64,000 nucleotides of DNA from Carallia brachiata (GCA_021464245.1 JADCRB010000043.1:462168-526167), one strand, 5' to 3'; shown: positions 12,902 through 26,088, counted from the stretch's first letter. The notes: a model not told the origin generated them from the letters alone. Numbers and translations: made by a program.

Positions 12902-13329
12902 TTTACACAAGTAGGACTACTGCAAGACTAGTGCATCTTGGTGAATGCACCGCCACCATGTCATGTATCCTAGAGGAACGCGTATGGGTACTCGTGCTCT
13001 ATTTTTTTTTTTTTGGGTTAATCACCTTATGTGTTTTTCCCTTAGGAGATTTTGAGCTTGAGTAGGTGTAAATATTAATGTTAGTGGGGTATGTCTGGAG
13101 AAAATAATGCGGAAATTAATGATATTGAATACATATTGTATACTGTTATAAACTGCAGGGACCAGTTTTTAGAGATTGATGGTACTTAGTGTCAACTGTT
13201 GCATAAGATATTCTCCATCAAATTTTCAAGTTTCAATCAAGGAGGTAATTTAGGTAGAAGGGATATAACCATTTACTAGGGGCCATGCCTGAGTGGTAAG
13301 AAAGTCATTGGTCCGGGAAAGCAAGTGAA
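12902..13329 (+). other. 3' flank/UTR of the TGA gene
   Basis: There is no coding signal after the TAG stop at 12899-12901. The T-run near 13003-13014 and AT-rich DNA are consistent with 3' UTR. No canonical polyadenylation site can be chosen confidently. Confidence 0.4.
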
Positions 13330-13870
13330 GTTAAATCTCCTAAACGAAAAGATTCAGCATCTTTGTGAGCCGGTGAACCTCTTTAACAAACCCTGGAACT
13401 TTGACTCCGCCGTCGACCCAGAGAATAGCAGGTAGTGAAATAAGAAAGTAGGCAAAAGTTAGGTTGACAATACAAAAGTTTTGAATAGTCCATACAGCAA
13501 GATGATCACTAATTTCTCTCTTCACTACTTCGGATCATGATGGGTGCGCCGAAATGTTACACAAAATTTCAGCAAATTGCTATGAACCTCGTCAAAAAAT
13601 TGAAAAATTACATTATGACTTATCTCGTAGGAGAATATTTGTACCTGTAATATCCTTCCCTCCCTAGTGGGAAAAACAAGGAAGATTGAGATTATCCCAT
13701 GACAAAATACCAGACTAGCAATCCAAGAAATGTCGAGCAAGCTACAAAACATGGTCTTGTGGTACAATGAATGCTCTAATTAGACCACAAATAAAAAGTG
13801 GCATCGACTGAAATTTATGAGTACACACTCCAGATTCAATCTAATTGATGGAAGGAGAAATCCACATCAA
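13330..13870 (-). pseudogene. Decayed partial copy of the phosphopantothenate-cysteine ligase gene
   Basis: This segment closely resembles two parts of the intact ligase locus placed side by side. About 13330-13400 matches the 3' flank near 15960-16030 (shared GGTGAACCTCTTTAACAA). About 13470-13860 matches exon 6 plus the adjoining intron at about 18680-19035 (shared words TGAATAGTCCATACAGCA and TCCAGATTCAATCTAATTGA). The exon-like piece is broken: the acceptor CAG has become CGG, an in-frame TGA falls where the intact gene encodes SY of PSYSEAV, and the reading is degraded. The DNA corresponding to 16.04-18.66 kb is missing, so this is a duplicated, internally deleted relic. Confidence 0.75.
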
Positions 13871-16436
13871 ATAATAATAAAACACGAACCCAATATCTCA
13901 AAGGCGCACAAACATCTGAAAATCGTTGCAATATTATCACAATATGTAGTACAAAACAACAAAAAACACCTTGTTGATAGTTGCAGTATAATCATGGGCT
14001 TTGAGCTTCAATGCAATACTAAATGCCAGTGCGTAGTTTTTCCAATTCAGAATTTGGGCTGATAGAGCTCTAACGGTTCATTGACACAAAACTGCTTATC
14101 ATAGTAAAAAAAATAATAATAATTTCCTTCATTGACCAAAATAATAATAATAATTCTCTTTTGTGAAATACACCCTCTAATTATTTTATTAATTACAACT
14201 TTAATATGACATAAATATAATATTATATAATATAAATAAAAAGATTACAATTAACCAGTTAGGTATCAATAATTACAATTCATAATTTTTTAATTACTAT
14301 TTATTTTTTAGAGTCTATGTCATATTATATCTAATAAAATTTATATTCATTTTTTTAATAAATATTTACAACTATTGCGCAGGTTCAAATTCTAGTTAAG
14401 AATAGAAACATAAACCTTCACTCTCAAATATCATCTGCACACATATTGGCAAGCGGACGATGATTGGAGCAATTGCATGAATTGATATCCATGGCATCAG
14501 AACATTCTATTTTTAATGGAGACATGTTGATGTTTGTTCCAGTTTTTGCAAAGTACTAAAACCTTCTTTTAATTTCTGTCGTATTTAAGCAGTTATCTTC
14601 GAATCTTACTTGTAATGCTTGTTTTATAGTTTTGCTCTTGTTACTCCCTGCTTTTTTTTTTTAGTAAAAAAAAGAAAAAAAGTAGAGGTAGTTATTAGGG
14701 AGTATTGTTTTTACTTTTAAGGTAATCGTTAGATTACCTGAATAATTATAGTATAATATAGCGTTAGAAAGGGGACGAGTATGTTTAACCTCACTGAATG
14801 CCTTAATAACTTTTAAACCCATAATGTTTAACTTGACGACGTTTATAACTTATTACTAGAATACACTGATTGGTAGTTCCCTGCTTGATTTTTCATGCTG
14901 TCGTGTTGTTTGTGTTTTGTCATGTTTCTTACAATTATAGTCATTTGGGCTTTACTGGAATATCCTCCATATCAAACACACACCTTCCCACCCATAGTTC
15001 TTGGTTTTAAATAGGGAACTTGGCTAAGCTGCTTTCAGTTTTAATTGAACCTTCTGCGCCGTTCCCTTGTCTTTGGAAGCCAGTATCATTCTTTTCCTTG
15101 TTATCAAAAATTACTTTGAAATGTTTGCAGAAAACTGCTTTAGAAGATAGGAACAACCATATTAAGCGTAGAGAGTGGGAAAAAAAATTGTAAAAACGCT
15201 AAAATCCTCCTCAACGTGATGGGTATCACCAAAGTTATTAGATGAATACAAGTCATTGGTATACAAGCATATGGATGTGCAGCAACCTAAGGTTTTTTTT
15301 TTTTTTTTAGGATCTTTAATTTAACTCATATTTTCCAGTGAATATAACTTATTCATAATATTACATTACATAATGAAAGAGATCCACGTAAAATAAAAAA
15401 AAAAAAAAATTATATAGTGTTAGATCATGAAAAAATTTTACTCACCAAAGAAGAAAAAATTAACAAGCACTCCTCAATTTTGCAAGGCAAGGAATTTAGT
15501 CCAAAAGCAAATCCATAACATGCTCACGGTTGAACTGCTGATTCTTGATCTCTCGCTTTTTGATGAACTAATCTGCCAAAGGAAGGTCCAAATGACTTGT
15601 GAGCAATTGATAGAGCATCACAAATGGTCGCTGATTGACATGCGCATTGAAATTCAAAAGTTGTGTTCCATTTTTCCCAAGTTTGCTTAGCGTCCACGTC
15701 CAATCCATGAACAAAAAAAATTGAAGAGTTGCATGATTCAAGCACCTTCCTTCCACGCACATAACTTCAAGTACCACAAAGCCGTAGATATTACTTTTCT
15801 CTGATAATTCCCTGTAAAGACAGGTGTTAAGTGACTGTGTGTCCTAAAAACTCGTGGTAAAATGAAAACTGGTCTTCTAAACTCTGCCTAGCCAAATTCT
15901 GCTACTCTCCTTAGACATCTGTTGTCTTAACTTTCAAAGAATAGGCTCAGGGAAAGCACGTTAAGTTAAATCTCCTAATTAAAAGTTCCGGCATCTTTAT
16001 GAGCTGGTGAACCTCTTTAACAAGACTTTGGCACCGTGTTGAGCCTGAGAGAGGTTTAAAAAGCAACAAATATGCAGAATATCCTGGTTTTCAACTTTCA
16101 TGAAGTAATATGCAAAGGCCATAACATTAAATCTGAAGTGCGAATCTTCAATTGCATCCAATATAACACTACAAACATGTTATGTTTCATTTTATTTTCC
16201 AAAACTGGAAATAAATTTTGAGAATGACAAATGTTTTTGTATGATCTTGGGATAAGGAAAAGAAAATTGTTCTGTTACAGATTTGTTATACCTGCTCTTA
16301 GTCATAAAAACAAGAGAAAAACCTTTAACAATGCCTCTATGATGTGTTTCCTGAAAGTAATGAGCCACTCCACATTAACGTGAGACAGAATGTGGCGTCC
16401 TTTATGTTACCTATTTAAATCTTTTGGCTAAAAAAA
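13871..16436. other. Spacer between the convergent TGA and ligase genes
   Basis: No supported gene. 14100-15400 is AT-rich with poly-A/T tracts. 15427-15777 has more balanced composition and open frames in several frames, but no motif I can assign; it may be an old transposon piece. 15960-16040 is shared with the pseudogene copy and can be read on the minus strand as VKEVHQL-like, faintly like a retroelement polymerase segment, but too short to call. Confidence 0.4.
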
Positions 16437-19400
16437 TTACACATTAGAATCCCCAATGTGAGCTGAATGCCTTTCTACAAGGAGTTCAACCAGGGGTTCT
16501 TCCACATCAGAACTAGGCCGAGTCTTGTCACGACATACTGGAATCTTTCCATTATTAGTGACAACTATGACCTCCTCTTTGCGAGTCAAGAGCTCATTTG
16601 CGATCACCATGTGCATCTTGTACTTTTTGAGAGCCATATCAGCCTTCTCTAACAGAATCATTGAATCCGTCTCAAGCTGTTTGAGTCAAGGAATGAAAAA
16701 CTCAGTAGCAAAACGGCATCAAGAAACAATCGCATCGTCAAATCATTAAGATAGTAGATGTTGTGAAAGGCCATGATCTTTTACTTTGTCTTCTCTGATG
16801 TACACACACTAAAAACTACACTCTCCAATTAACATGCCTCGCAAGAAATCCAGCTTTAAATCTTTTGAAGCAGCACTAACATATAAGATAATTTTTCAAG
16901 GGTGTTGTAAAACCTTTACAAGTCTCCATGGAAAACAAGAATAGGAGTGGTGCAACTAACCTTGAATGATATGCAAAAGGCCATTGGAGCCCATTCTTTT
17001 CTCAAGGCTGAGAGCATTTTTGGCGCTTGGACCAGTCGCATATCCAGAGGGCCGGAGGCTGACTGAATCTTGTGCTCTGCCTGCACATAAAATTAACTAA
17101 TTCATCTATTAGCCGTAAAGATCCCAAAAAGAAACTATTGCCAGCTCTCAACTCTATGTCTCCCGACAGGGCTCTCTTTGTGCATGCAAGGAAATGACTA
17201 CATATAAGTTCTTCTCTCAAAATTCAAAACATTTAGAAATCCTCCAATACTTATTCGTGGACTAATTCCCAATTTTTAAAATTTATTGGTCCAAAACCAA
17301 TTGCTAAATTATGCTAACGAGAGAATAAGACCAGATATGATTAGTGTGTCTGCAACCAGATGTGTCCTCCATGAGGTGTCAACCAACATTTAATGAATGG
17401 TACTTCACTAGATCTTCATAATTGTCCATACACATGCCTTGTTGTCCCCCATCATAGCAGAAACTAATATACTGAAAAGGAATCTGCAAGTCGGTAGCTG
17501 AAGGAATAAGATGCGAGTCAAACAATTTATCATGGAAGCAGACCTGAGCTACATACTATTAGTATTTTCTTTTACTTTCATTTCCACTTACAAATTTCAC
17601 ATGATTAACACTTTACCATTCTTGAAAATACATCTTAATGGAATTACATCAAAATAACTGAACTACCTTAAGCAAAGCACAAAAGCTTCTTAAGTTGTAA
17701 ATCAAACAGCAGTACGGAATGTTTCACACTCATAAAATATACTTTTCCCAGAACCATATTCAGTTGAAGGTAACCAAATAACATGAATAAGTTCAAAACT
17801 AATTAAACAAATACCATGCTCCTCCACGGAACATAAAAATCCGATACAGCAGCAGCAAGATAAAACATGGCACGTGAGCCAAGATCTCTCATTGATATTG
17901 CAATCATTTGTAACATCTGCCAATAACAAGGAAAATATAAACAAATAAATAAACATACGAGAAATTACCTTTTGTTGTGTCTATGTGTGACTTTGTGAAT
18001 AGAGGCATGCACACACATTCATGGTGAGAGAATAGCCCACAAAGGCCAGACAGAAAAAATGAAGAAAAGAATTGATTAGAAGGCATTTGATGACAACATG
18101 ATGTGCTGTGAAACAAAATAGACAAACAGCTGAAATATTGGGAAAACCGCACGTATTCTTGTTCTCTGCTCCCTAGTTTTAAAAAGACAATGCCCCAAAA
18201 TGAAGCCAGTCGTCACAAAAAACAATCTCCTGTTTTTTTTTTTTTTAAAGGTTGAACTGGCTAATCAGGTTTAGTCTTCATGCTACTGCACCATGCCTTT
18301 TGGAGACACAAAGTTTTTAGAAAGAAAATGATGCATCAGAGCAACGGCTTTCTAAGACTAAGAGGTGTTCACCATGAAAAGTTGACGGCACATTAGAAAG
18401 ATAGGAGACTAGAGTGAAGTTCATATCCATTATGAACAAAGACGTGTTGCTTATGCCCATTAAAAAAAATGAAGATGCCATCAAATTGGTATTTTTGGAG
18501 AAAAACTGACCTGAAGATATTCAAATATGGTTGTAAATGGAAGTTTCAACAGCCGACAGCTTGCAACAGCCTGAAATACAATATGAAAAATTAACCGGCA
18601 AACTGTTGTACCGACTTATAATGTTTGTCCACTAACAACAAAAGCTAAAAGAACAAAGAATCTGGACTGCAAAATACAAAAATTGTGAATAGTCCATACA
18701 GCACGATGATCACTAATTGCTCGCTTCACTGCTTCAGAATATGATGGGTGCACTGAAATGTCACACGAAATTTCATCAAATTGCAAGATTCAATGGCATG
18801 TGAACTTCATCAGGAAATTGAAAAATTAGATTATGAATTATCTCGTAGGAGGACATTTATACCCGCAATACCCAACCCCTCCCCAACGGATAAAACAAGG
18901 AAGGTTGAGATTATCACATGACAAAATACCAGGCTAGCAATCCAAGAAATAAGTAGACCACAAATAAAAAGTGCTATTGACCGAAATTAAGAGGTCCTCT
19001 CTCCAGATTCAATCTAATTGATGGAATGAGAAATCCACTTTAAAAAAACAATATACAAACCCTGAATAGTGGAGTTATCTGCGAATTCAAAACATTCAAG
19101 GAAAGGATCATCAGGAAGAGACAGACAATATGGTTGGCAAGTTCCCCTGCAAAAAAAGGAATATGACATTATCTCTTATACAAGCAGCTTCTTTCAGAAT
19201 CATTCCACATAATCCCATTTCTAAGGCAAATGACAAATACGTCGAACAACAGCTGAAAAACAAAAAGAGAAGAAGAAAATTTTACCTCCTGTACAAAAAT
19301 ATAACTGCATAGCCAGCCTCGAGAAAGTACCTGAAATACAATCGCTCAAACACTTAACAATTGAAATCAATTCACAATCCAGCCGTAAACCATAAAAAAT

Positions 19401-19856
19401 CCCTTCTTTTTTTTTTTTTTTTCACTGATTCTTTGATAGTTCGCGTAAATCTGCTTACTCTGTGGACGCTGCTCCTCTATGGCCTGAACTGAAATTGTCA
19501 ATATAACGGACGCACCGTTGCTCCAAGGGAACGGTGGTGCCGCCGGAAGTCACGCACACGACCGGCCTACCACTTCCACTTCCTGCACTCCCAAAAAATT
19601 CAAACCGCTTTAAACAAAACATCACCATTAAAAAGCAATCCCAAAAAAATTAATATGAATATGAATCTTTCCCAATATCTGATGACAAGTGGGGTCTTGC
19701 CTGGCGGTGGCGAAGAATTGAGTTGAATGAACTTGTTGAGTTTTTCACTGACATCCGCGCTGTTTCTTAGAGGAGGAGCCGATTCAAAGAACGATTGAAT
19801 TTCTGCATCCAAATTAGTTTGTGGGGTTCCGATGCCGACCCATTTGTTGAATCCAT
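16437..19856 (-). CDS. PPCS: Phosphopantothenate-cysteine ligase (PPCS, coenzyme A synthesis)
   Basis: This enzyme couples 4'-phosphopantothenate to cysteine, the second step of CoA synthesis; the eukaryotic form stands alone rather than fused to the decarboxylase. Nine exons in transcription order: 19856-19701, 19582-19459, 19330-19286, 19146-19061, 18752-18700, 18570-18511, 17916-17815, 17080-16961 and 16676-16437. Recognisable parts are [12 protein letters not shown] and NFSSGHRGA (nucleotide-binding N-lobe), [27 protein letters not shown] (substrate region) and ELLTRKEEV near the C-terminus. Two oddities. Intron 1 must use a GC donor (AG|GCAAGA), because the nearby GT gives a stop. From the only suitable ATG (19854-19856) the frame is off by one base relative to the conserved [14 protein letters not shown] segment; the fault lies near the G run at 19823-19826. 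The rest of the gene is intact, about 328 residues if the frame is continuous. Family assignment is firm; the start is uncertain. Confidence 0.88.
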
Positions 19857-20784
19857 CGCAAAGCCCACAATTATTTTCTATTCTGATCTACAGTACCGAA
19901 TGCGCAAAGGCCAAAAAATTATTTAAAAAAAAGACCCTAGTTAAGAAAGCGATGGGTTTAAGCAGCTTCAAAGGGACAAGATGAAGAATTTAACATTGTT
20001 GGCTGGCACGGGATAGGAGAATCCGACAGAGAGACAATAAGGTTTTGCCTGGAAAAACATGGACGAGAAATCCAGTCCTAAGCTATTTTGGATTGGGGAT
20101 TTTTTTTTTTTTTTCCTTTTGGGTTTTTTGGGGGTGGGGGTCAGTTTGGTTTTGTAACTTTTCTTGGACACGGCGTCGTTTCTCTCACGGCAATAAACCA
20201 AAGTTATCCAATGAAATTAGTTCCACGCAATGATAATGGCGATGAAAGCAATTCATTGCGCCAGGCTGCAATGCTTTGAGTCATAAGATTCGTAACATGT
20301 AAGCAAGGAATACTTTTGTTCAATCTGACGAAATTCCATGTTCCTCTAATACAAGTTATTTAAAAAAGTAAACGAATTAAGATTTAAATTTAAAAAAATG
20401 ATATTTTACTGTTGAAAATTATGGCTCATAGAGTACTACAAAAACCTCCACATCTTAATATAGTTATAAGCTGGAGAGAGTTATGGCATCAAGACTAATT
20501 TGTGAGATTCATTTTTGTAGTCTCGTGAAGCGAATTATGTAATGCACTTGATTTAAATTTAAGAAATTTTAAAATATTATATAAATAAAAAGAAAATTAT
20601 GTAACGAATAGACTTACTTCATTTGCTCTATCACATAAAGTATAAGTTTAACTCATTTTCTTTAAGTCCCTTGTACCTTGAACAAATTTTTCATGATATA
20701 GTTAGAGTTTTTCTTACCAAAATTGTAGTTATCTAGATGTGGCTTTTCCTCTATTTAACTTTTTAAAAAAATTATTTCATAAAT
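19857..20784. other. Promoter side of the ligase gene, then AT-rich spacer
   Basis: 19857-20280 is the likely 5' UTR/promoter of the minus-strand ligase gene, with a T-run and G-rich stretch at about 20100-20140. 20280-20784 is AT-rich spacer without a gene. Confidence 0.4.
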
Positions 20785-21600
20785 TATTTTTTTTTAACTA
20801 GAAAATAGCATCATTATATTATATAAAGTACTAGAGTAGTATAAATAGAGTCAAATTAAATCGAAACCCACACCACAATTACATATAAAGAATCAGGTCA
20901 TTCTTTGGTATAAATGAATCTCATTACACCATAAACCCAAATCTTATAACTATACAAACAGACCTGTGAAATAAACTTTGCCCGAGCCCAAAGCCTAGAA
21001 ATATTGGGCCTACCTTTAAAGACAACTGGGTCCAAGACCCAATCCAAAAGGAACACCATGTGAAACGCCAGAATAAATACCGACACACCGGTGAATCTTC
21101 AACAGACAGGGGAGATGGCAACCCTCAAAGGGCATGAGGCTGCAAGACCATGGTCGGAGGTCGGAAGCACGCCGAATAACGCCACTGTGCCAATCACAGC
21201 GCTAACCACAACCACAACCACAACTGCATGAGCGACAAGGAAATAGGAAGGGTGGCCCAACAAAACTTGACAACCCAAAGCGGCAACATCCTAGATGGCA
21301 CAACGAGCTGTACACGGCTTCTTCAATAGCAAAAGTCACTCCCCCTCCCCAAAACCCACCCCTCAGAATGAGGAAAGCGAGGCAGGGGAAGTCATCGTGG
21401 CTCCCTGAGAACGGCACAAAGCACTGAAGGACAAAACAGACACCCGATCGGAAAGAGAACGAGATACTTAAACACCACAACTGAATAAGACCAAAACGCC
21501 ACCCAAAGGAGTATCAAACTCTACAAGAGAGCACTAAACGTCGATCGAGACCGGCGGCGACAAAACATCATGGAGGAAAATTAATGGCGCATGATAGTAA
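20785..21600 (-). mobile_element. Possible 5'-truncated LINE (non-LTR retrotransposon) 3' end
   Basis: The block about 20900-21600 is clearly more GC-rich than its surroundings. Read on the minus strand it is followed by an AT-rich 3' part ending in an A-run (plus-strand T-run at about 20788-20796). A GC-rich body, AT-rich 3' UTR and terminal poly-A are the hallmarks of a 5'-truncated LINE copy. It includes a short (ACCACA)n run at about 21204-21222. I see no intact protein motif and no clear target-site duplication. Confidence 0.35.
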
Positions 21601-22385
21601 ATGCTCTTGGCACCAGTTAGTAAAACCCAACTACACCTCATCCTGCTATATAAATATAAACTATGAGACTTAGTTGGTAGCTTGACCCTCGAATTTGTCA
21701 AATAAAATGGATTAAGTGAAACTCAGTCATTATCATTTGCATTCAATCTAGCATGGAGTCTCGGCGGGTTATAAATTACTCTATTAGTCATTCAAACATC
21801 ACGAAATATTATTGAATTAGGCCTTATCCTCAGGTTTAAATCCATGAAGCGGGAATGTCAAAAAAAATTACTTTCTTTCCAAAAAAACATCAATAAATAA
21901 TTATCACACTCAACTTTTGTTACATGATGAGTGACAGAGTATAATTCATTCCCACATAATTCAATGCACTAGTTGGAGATGTTGGTACTGCTTCTCCACC
22001 TCTATTTGTCGCCCTGGCTTCCCAAATTTCCCTGAATTTTGCTTGTCGGTCTGTGGCGAGCTATGAGTAGATAAAAAAGTGAAGGCTCTTTGCAAGACAT
22101 ATTGCTGGCAGCAGAACATCAAAGACCGCCGTACGTAGTTTTCCATGCTGTTGCCTTACTTTATTATCATCAAACATGCCCAGATTGGCTTCACAGGAAT
22201 TTAACTGAAGAAAGAGTTTGGACAAATGTCAGCATGGACAACTACTCTTGTTCCGCTTTAAGAAGAAAACTAAATGCCGAGTTCAACTGTTCCCTGCCGT
22301 TTTTCGCCACCTCGGCGTGTTGGTTGGGTTTCCGGGCCCAATTATCCTGGTTTAAGTATAAATGTTAAGGCTCACACAATAACAA
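21601..22385. other. Spacer upstream of the tRNA gene
   Basis: No supported gene. Open frames at 21961-22146 (minus) and 22090-22368 (plus) overlap antiparallel and have no recognisable motif. Confidence 0.45.
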
Positions 22386-22458
22386 GCGCCCATGGCCTAA
22401 TGGATAAGGCGCCTGACTTCTAATCAGGCGATTGTGGGTTCGAGTCCCACTGGGCGTG
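22386..22458 (+). tRNA. trnR-UCU: tRNA-Arg (anticodon UCU)
   Basis: A complete nuclear tRNA cloverleaf. The acceptor stem GCGCCCA pairs with TGGGCGT, with a G-U pair at the end. The D arm contains the A box (TGGCCTAATGG). The anticodon arm CTGAC-TTCTAAT-CAG presents TCT. The T arm contains the B box (GGTTCGAGTCC), and the discriminator base is G. No intron and no encoded CCA. Short T-runs just downstream (TTCTTTT, then a longer T tract near 22480) can serve as pol III terminators. Confidence 0.95.
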
Positions 22459-23996
22459 TTCTTCTTTTCATTTAGAAATTTTTTTTTTTATAATTCCTAT
22501 TTCACATGACTTTGGACAGGCGGGGCCCAAATCAAGGTCAATTTAGTCAGATTTGCCCTTTTATTCTCGTTGATAATTATAATAAAGACTTGATTTTCTT
22601 TTTCTCTTTCTAGTTTGTTAATCTTTTTCCACTTCCTCTTTCAATCAATTCCCAGATTCTTATACGCATGATTACGTGCGGCTACCGTCTGCAACGGCCC
22701 CCACTTCACGTCAGTAGGGCCATACCAGCCGCAAGCAATGCTTTTAATATGTTGTAGCATTTCCAGTGCTTAAAATACAACTTTTTGCAACCTTATGTAA
22801 AAGGCAAAATTATGTGGGCCTATAGCCTATAGGCCTCATGGACTTCATTGGGTATCAATACTGTTTTCCTAATATTAAAAAAAAAAAAAGAAATAGCAGC
22901 AATGTCTCACAGTATTAATAGGGATTCTGTCTTTATAAAATATAAATAATTAAATAATTATAATACTCTTTATTTTAAATAATTAATTATAATTTAATTC
23001 GAACACTTAAATTTAATAAATTTAAACTGTAATTTTTTCTTTTACCCCATACCCATGCGGACCCTGCTCATCTATGCACCCGACCTGACCTCCCTGTGCC
23101 AATCCCAGCCATGAAAAAGTAAACTAACTAGCTACCGACTGGTAAGTTGTAGTAGTTACTTTACTTTTGTGCCCACTAAAAAACATTTTCAATGAATGCA
23201 ATGCAAGCCACGATGGGAGCCACCCCGTCCCCGCTTTGAGATCACAATCCGTCCTTAGAATCGAAGAAGTCTTTATTGTTTGGACCACTAGCTAGAGTAC
23301 TTTCAATGCCAAAAACCACAGACCTTCCACCAATTGTACCTTCTTCAACTAAAATCATTAAATAGCCCACAAACTTATTATGCAGTCGCATTATACTTTG
23401 CTTTTCAGCCTTAAGTACTTAGCACCAACTGATAGTAATCAGACAGCTGGCTTGTTGTCCATACCAACTGTGACTTTCAAGTGTAGCTTTAAGGGTAATT
23501 AAATGGACACAGAAAATTGCACGAATATAACTACTTTCTAGTCCTTATTATTATTTTTGGCCATATATTAAAATATCTAATAAATTATAATGGTAATGTA
23601 ATGTATGAGCCATTCTTGGTAACGATAATCCTTGTAAGTAATTACCTTATGTCACGCCCTCCATAGCCCGAAGGTATGCTAACATGGGAGTGGGACCTGG
23701 TCCATAAATGGTCGTGCTGGCTCTCAATCTGAAATGTACGAGGGACTTGAGCTTCTATTGTAATTTCCTTTTCCTCCACTCTTTTTGAGTATGCACCAGG
23801 AATTTAACATCACATAGTAATTTGATAAAACAAGTAATCGGTATTGGACCCCTCAAACATGCAGCTATGTGTCTACATCTAGAACAAACAGAGTATTGAG
23901 TCCATTAGTTGCACATCTTGGCCAAAAATGCACTACCTCCCAAGATCAATGCATTACGTGCGAATTGACCACTGATAAGAGTTTGAGTTGGTTGGG

Positions 23997-23998
<2 letters not shown>

Positions 23999-24031
<33 letters not shown>

Positions 24032-24052
24032 TTCCTCTCTCTCTCACTTTCT
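23999..24052. repeat. (CT)n microsatellite, imperfect
   Basis: A run of TC dinucleotides interrupted by TTT and CC, about 54 bases long. Confidence 0.9.
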
Positions 24053-26084
24053 AGGTCAGGATCAAGCAGCGTGTCACCTGTCAAAATTTATAGATGCTAT
24101 CCATTTACAGTATCTGTGATGCACCCATGAGGTTGGCTGCTTGTTGCTGCGCTGATTTTGTAATTTAGCAACACTACACATGTTTAATAAAATTTATAAT
24201 TAATTTAACGATATTTAATAATTTTTTTAAAAAAATTTAATACATCTTTTACAATTTAACGATTTAAATCATTTCGTACTAAAAAAAACATTTCTATTTG
24301 CAATTTTCTATCATGCTCATATTGGCGCATGGCAAGGTAAGGTGTTACCCACATTAGCATGCAATAATTCTGGATCAAAATTGTAATCAAATACAAAAGT
24401 AAAAGTAAACCCTTCGGCCCCATCACCACCTTTTTTTTTTTTTTCTACCCATAGCCCCCACTTGCAAAGCCTACAAGCTCTAGGGCTACTTGTATTACTC
24501 TTTAATGATTAGCTGAAGGTTTGAACTTGTTAGCCGAATCATAATTCTAGATAGCTTCTCTTTTAGGGGGCGAGGGGAGATCAAAGGTAATATAGTCAAT
24601 AGGATAGTGGCAAAGGAATCCTGAAGTGGGTTCTTGCCTGGTTGAACCATAAAAGCAAAAGGGTAGGAATTAAGAAGAAGAGTCTCATATCCCTCACCAT
24701 CAATGCTAGTCAATGCAAGGCAATGGGCTCAAAAGTAAAGACCCATAGAATAAAGGCAAGGACTTTAATATGATATAATTGGCTCCTCTCTTCACTTATA
24801 CATCATCATTTCAAGTCCTCTACTTGTTTCATTATTAAAGATAGTAATAGTTACAATATGGCTTTCAGATTTGTTATTGAATAAAACTTTGGTCTATAAA
24901 AATTTAATTTTGTGCACTTGACCTCTTACAAGCTCAAAGCATCAATGTAGAGAAAATTTTGGGGAATAAAACACAAACGCAAAATCTACAAAGTGTAGAA
25001 ATTTCTTTTTTCACAATTTAACGCGTCTGACTTTGAGTTAATAGAAAGATAATTAATAGTGTTGGACGGAAAAAAAAAAACACTAAATTGTTGATGCAAA
25101 CTAAACCTCGATCATTAAAAACCTATTAAAAAGAAAGAGACCAGAGCATTTTTTGCGGCAAGCATAAAGAGCATTAAATTCTTTAGTTGGTCATAAAAAT
25201 AAGCAATTCTTGTTGATTGCTCTACATAACTATAACCTATGGACAGTTATAAAGGCCAATGTACCAATATTTATTGGGGTGTGTGTGTGTTTACACTAAT
25301 CGCTATCAATTGTTTAATTTGATTTTTGGTTATAGTTTAGTAAAGTGCAAGAAAAGATTACATGACCATTTGATGTAGTAATTTGGTTAGTAATTTAATA
25401 TTTTTTTTCTTGCATTAGTTCAGTTTTGAGTCTTAACAACGTTATTTTTTATGTTAGAAAATTTGTATTTTGCCCGTTGATTATTTTAAAATTCATGAAT
25501 ACTGAAATTAGATGTGAAGGAAATCGATTCTAACTAACGATATTTAAAATGGATTCTTTTTATAAAAAAAATTGAATAAAAACGACAACTAATAATCGTA
25601 ACTTTGTTACACATATGAGATAAATTATGCATCGATTATGCACCATGTTTTTTATTTTCAAAAAAAAAAAAAGATCGTCGATTTCTTCTCCACTTGATGC
25701 ACGTCTTTGAACTCGTTGAATACTAAGCCCTTTGGCCACGTCAGCGTAATGCCTTTGTAGAGAAATAATCACCTTCTTTCAAGCAAAGTTGTCCAAAAGT
25801 AAATGTAAAATAATTGATGGCATCCACAATACTAGTCATCTCAACTATTATGAAGGTCTTGTCCCAAATGATTTGATTAGACAAAGTACCTAGCTAGCTA
25901 AGTATAATCCACAGTGATTGCCAAAATCTACTCAGAATTATGCTGTGTATTATTTTTGGATGTGAATTATAGAGGGAGTCATTGTAAAAGCAACGTATCC
26001 ACTCCACTCAAATATAAAATAGATAAGAAAGAATTCTCTCTCCAAAAAAAAAAAAAAAAATCAAAAATATAAACCAACAAAGGG

Positions 26085-26088
<4 letters not shown>

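Noticed and set aside
13275..13320. tRNA-like A-box word (CATGCCTGAGTGGTAAG)
   Set aside because: No T arm, B box or acceptor pairing follows; at most a SINE scrap.
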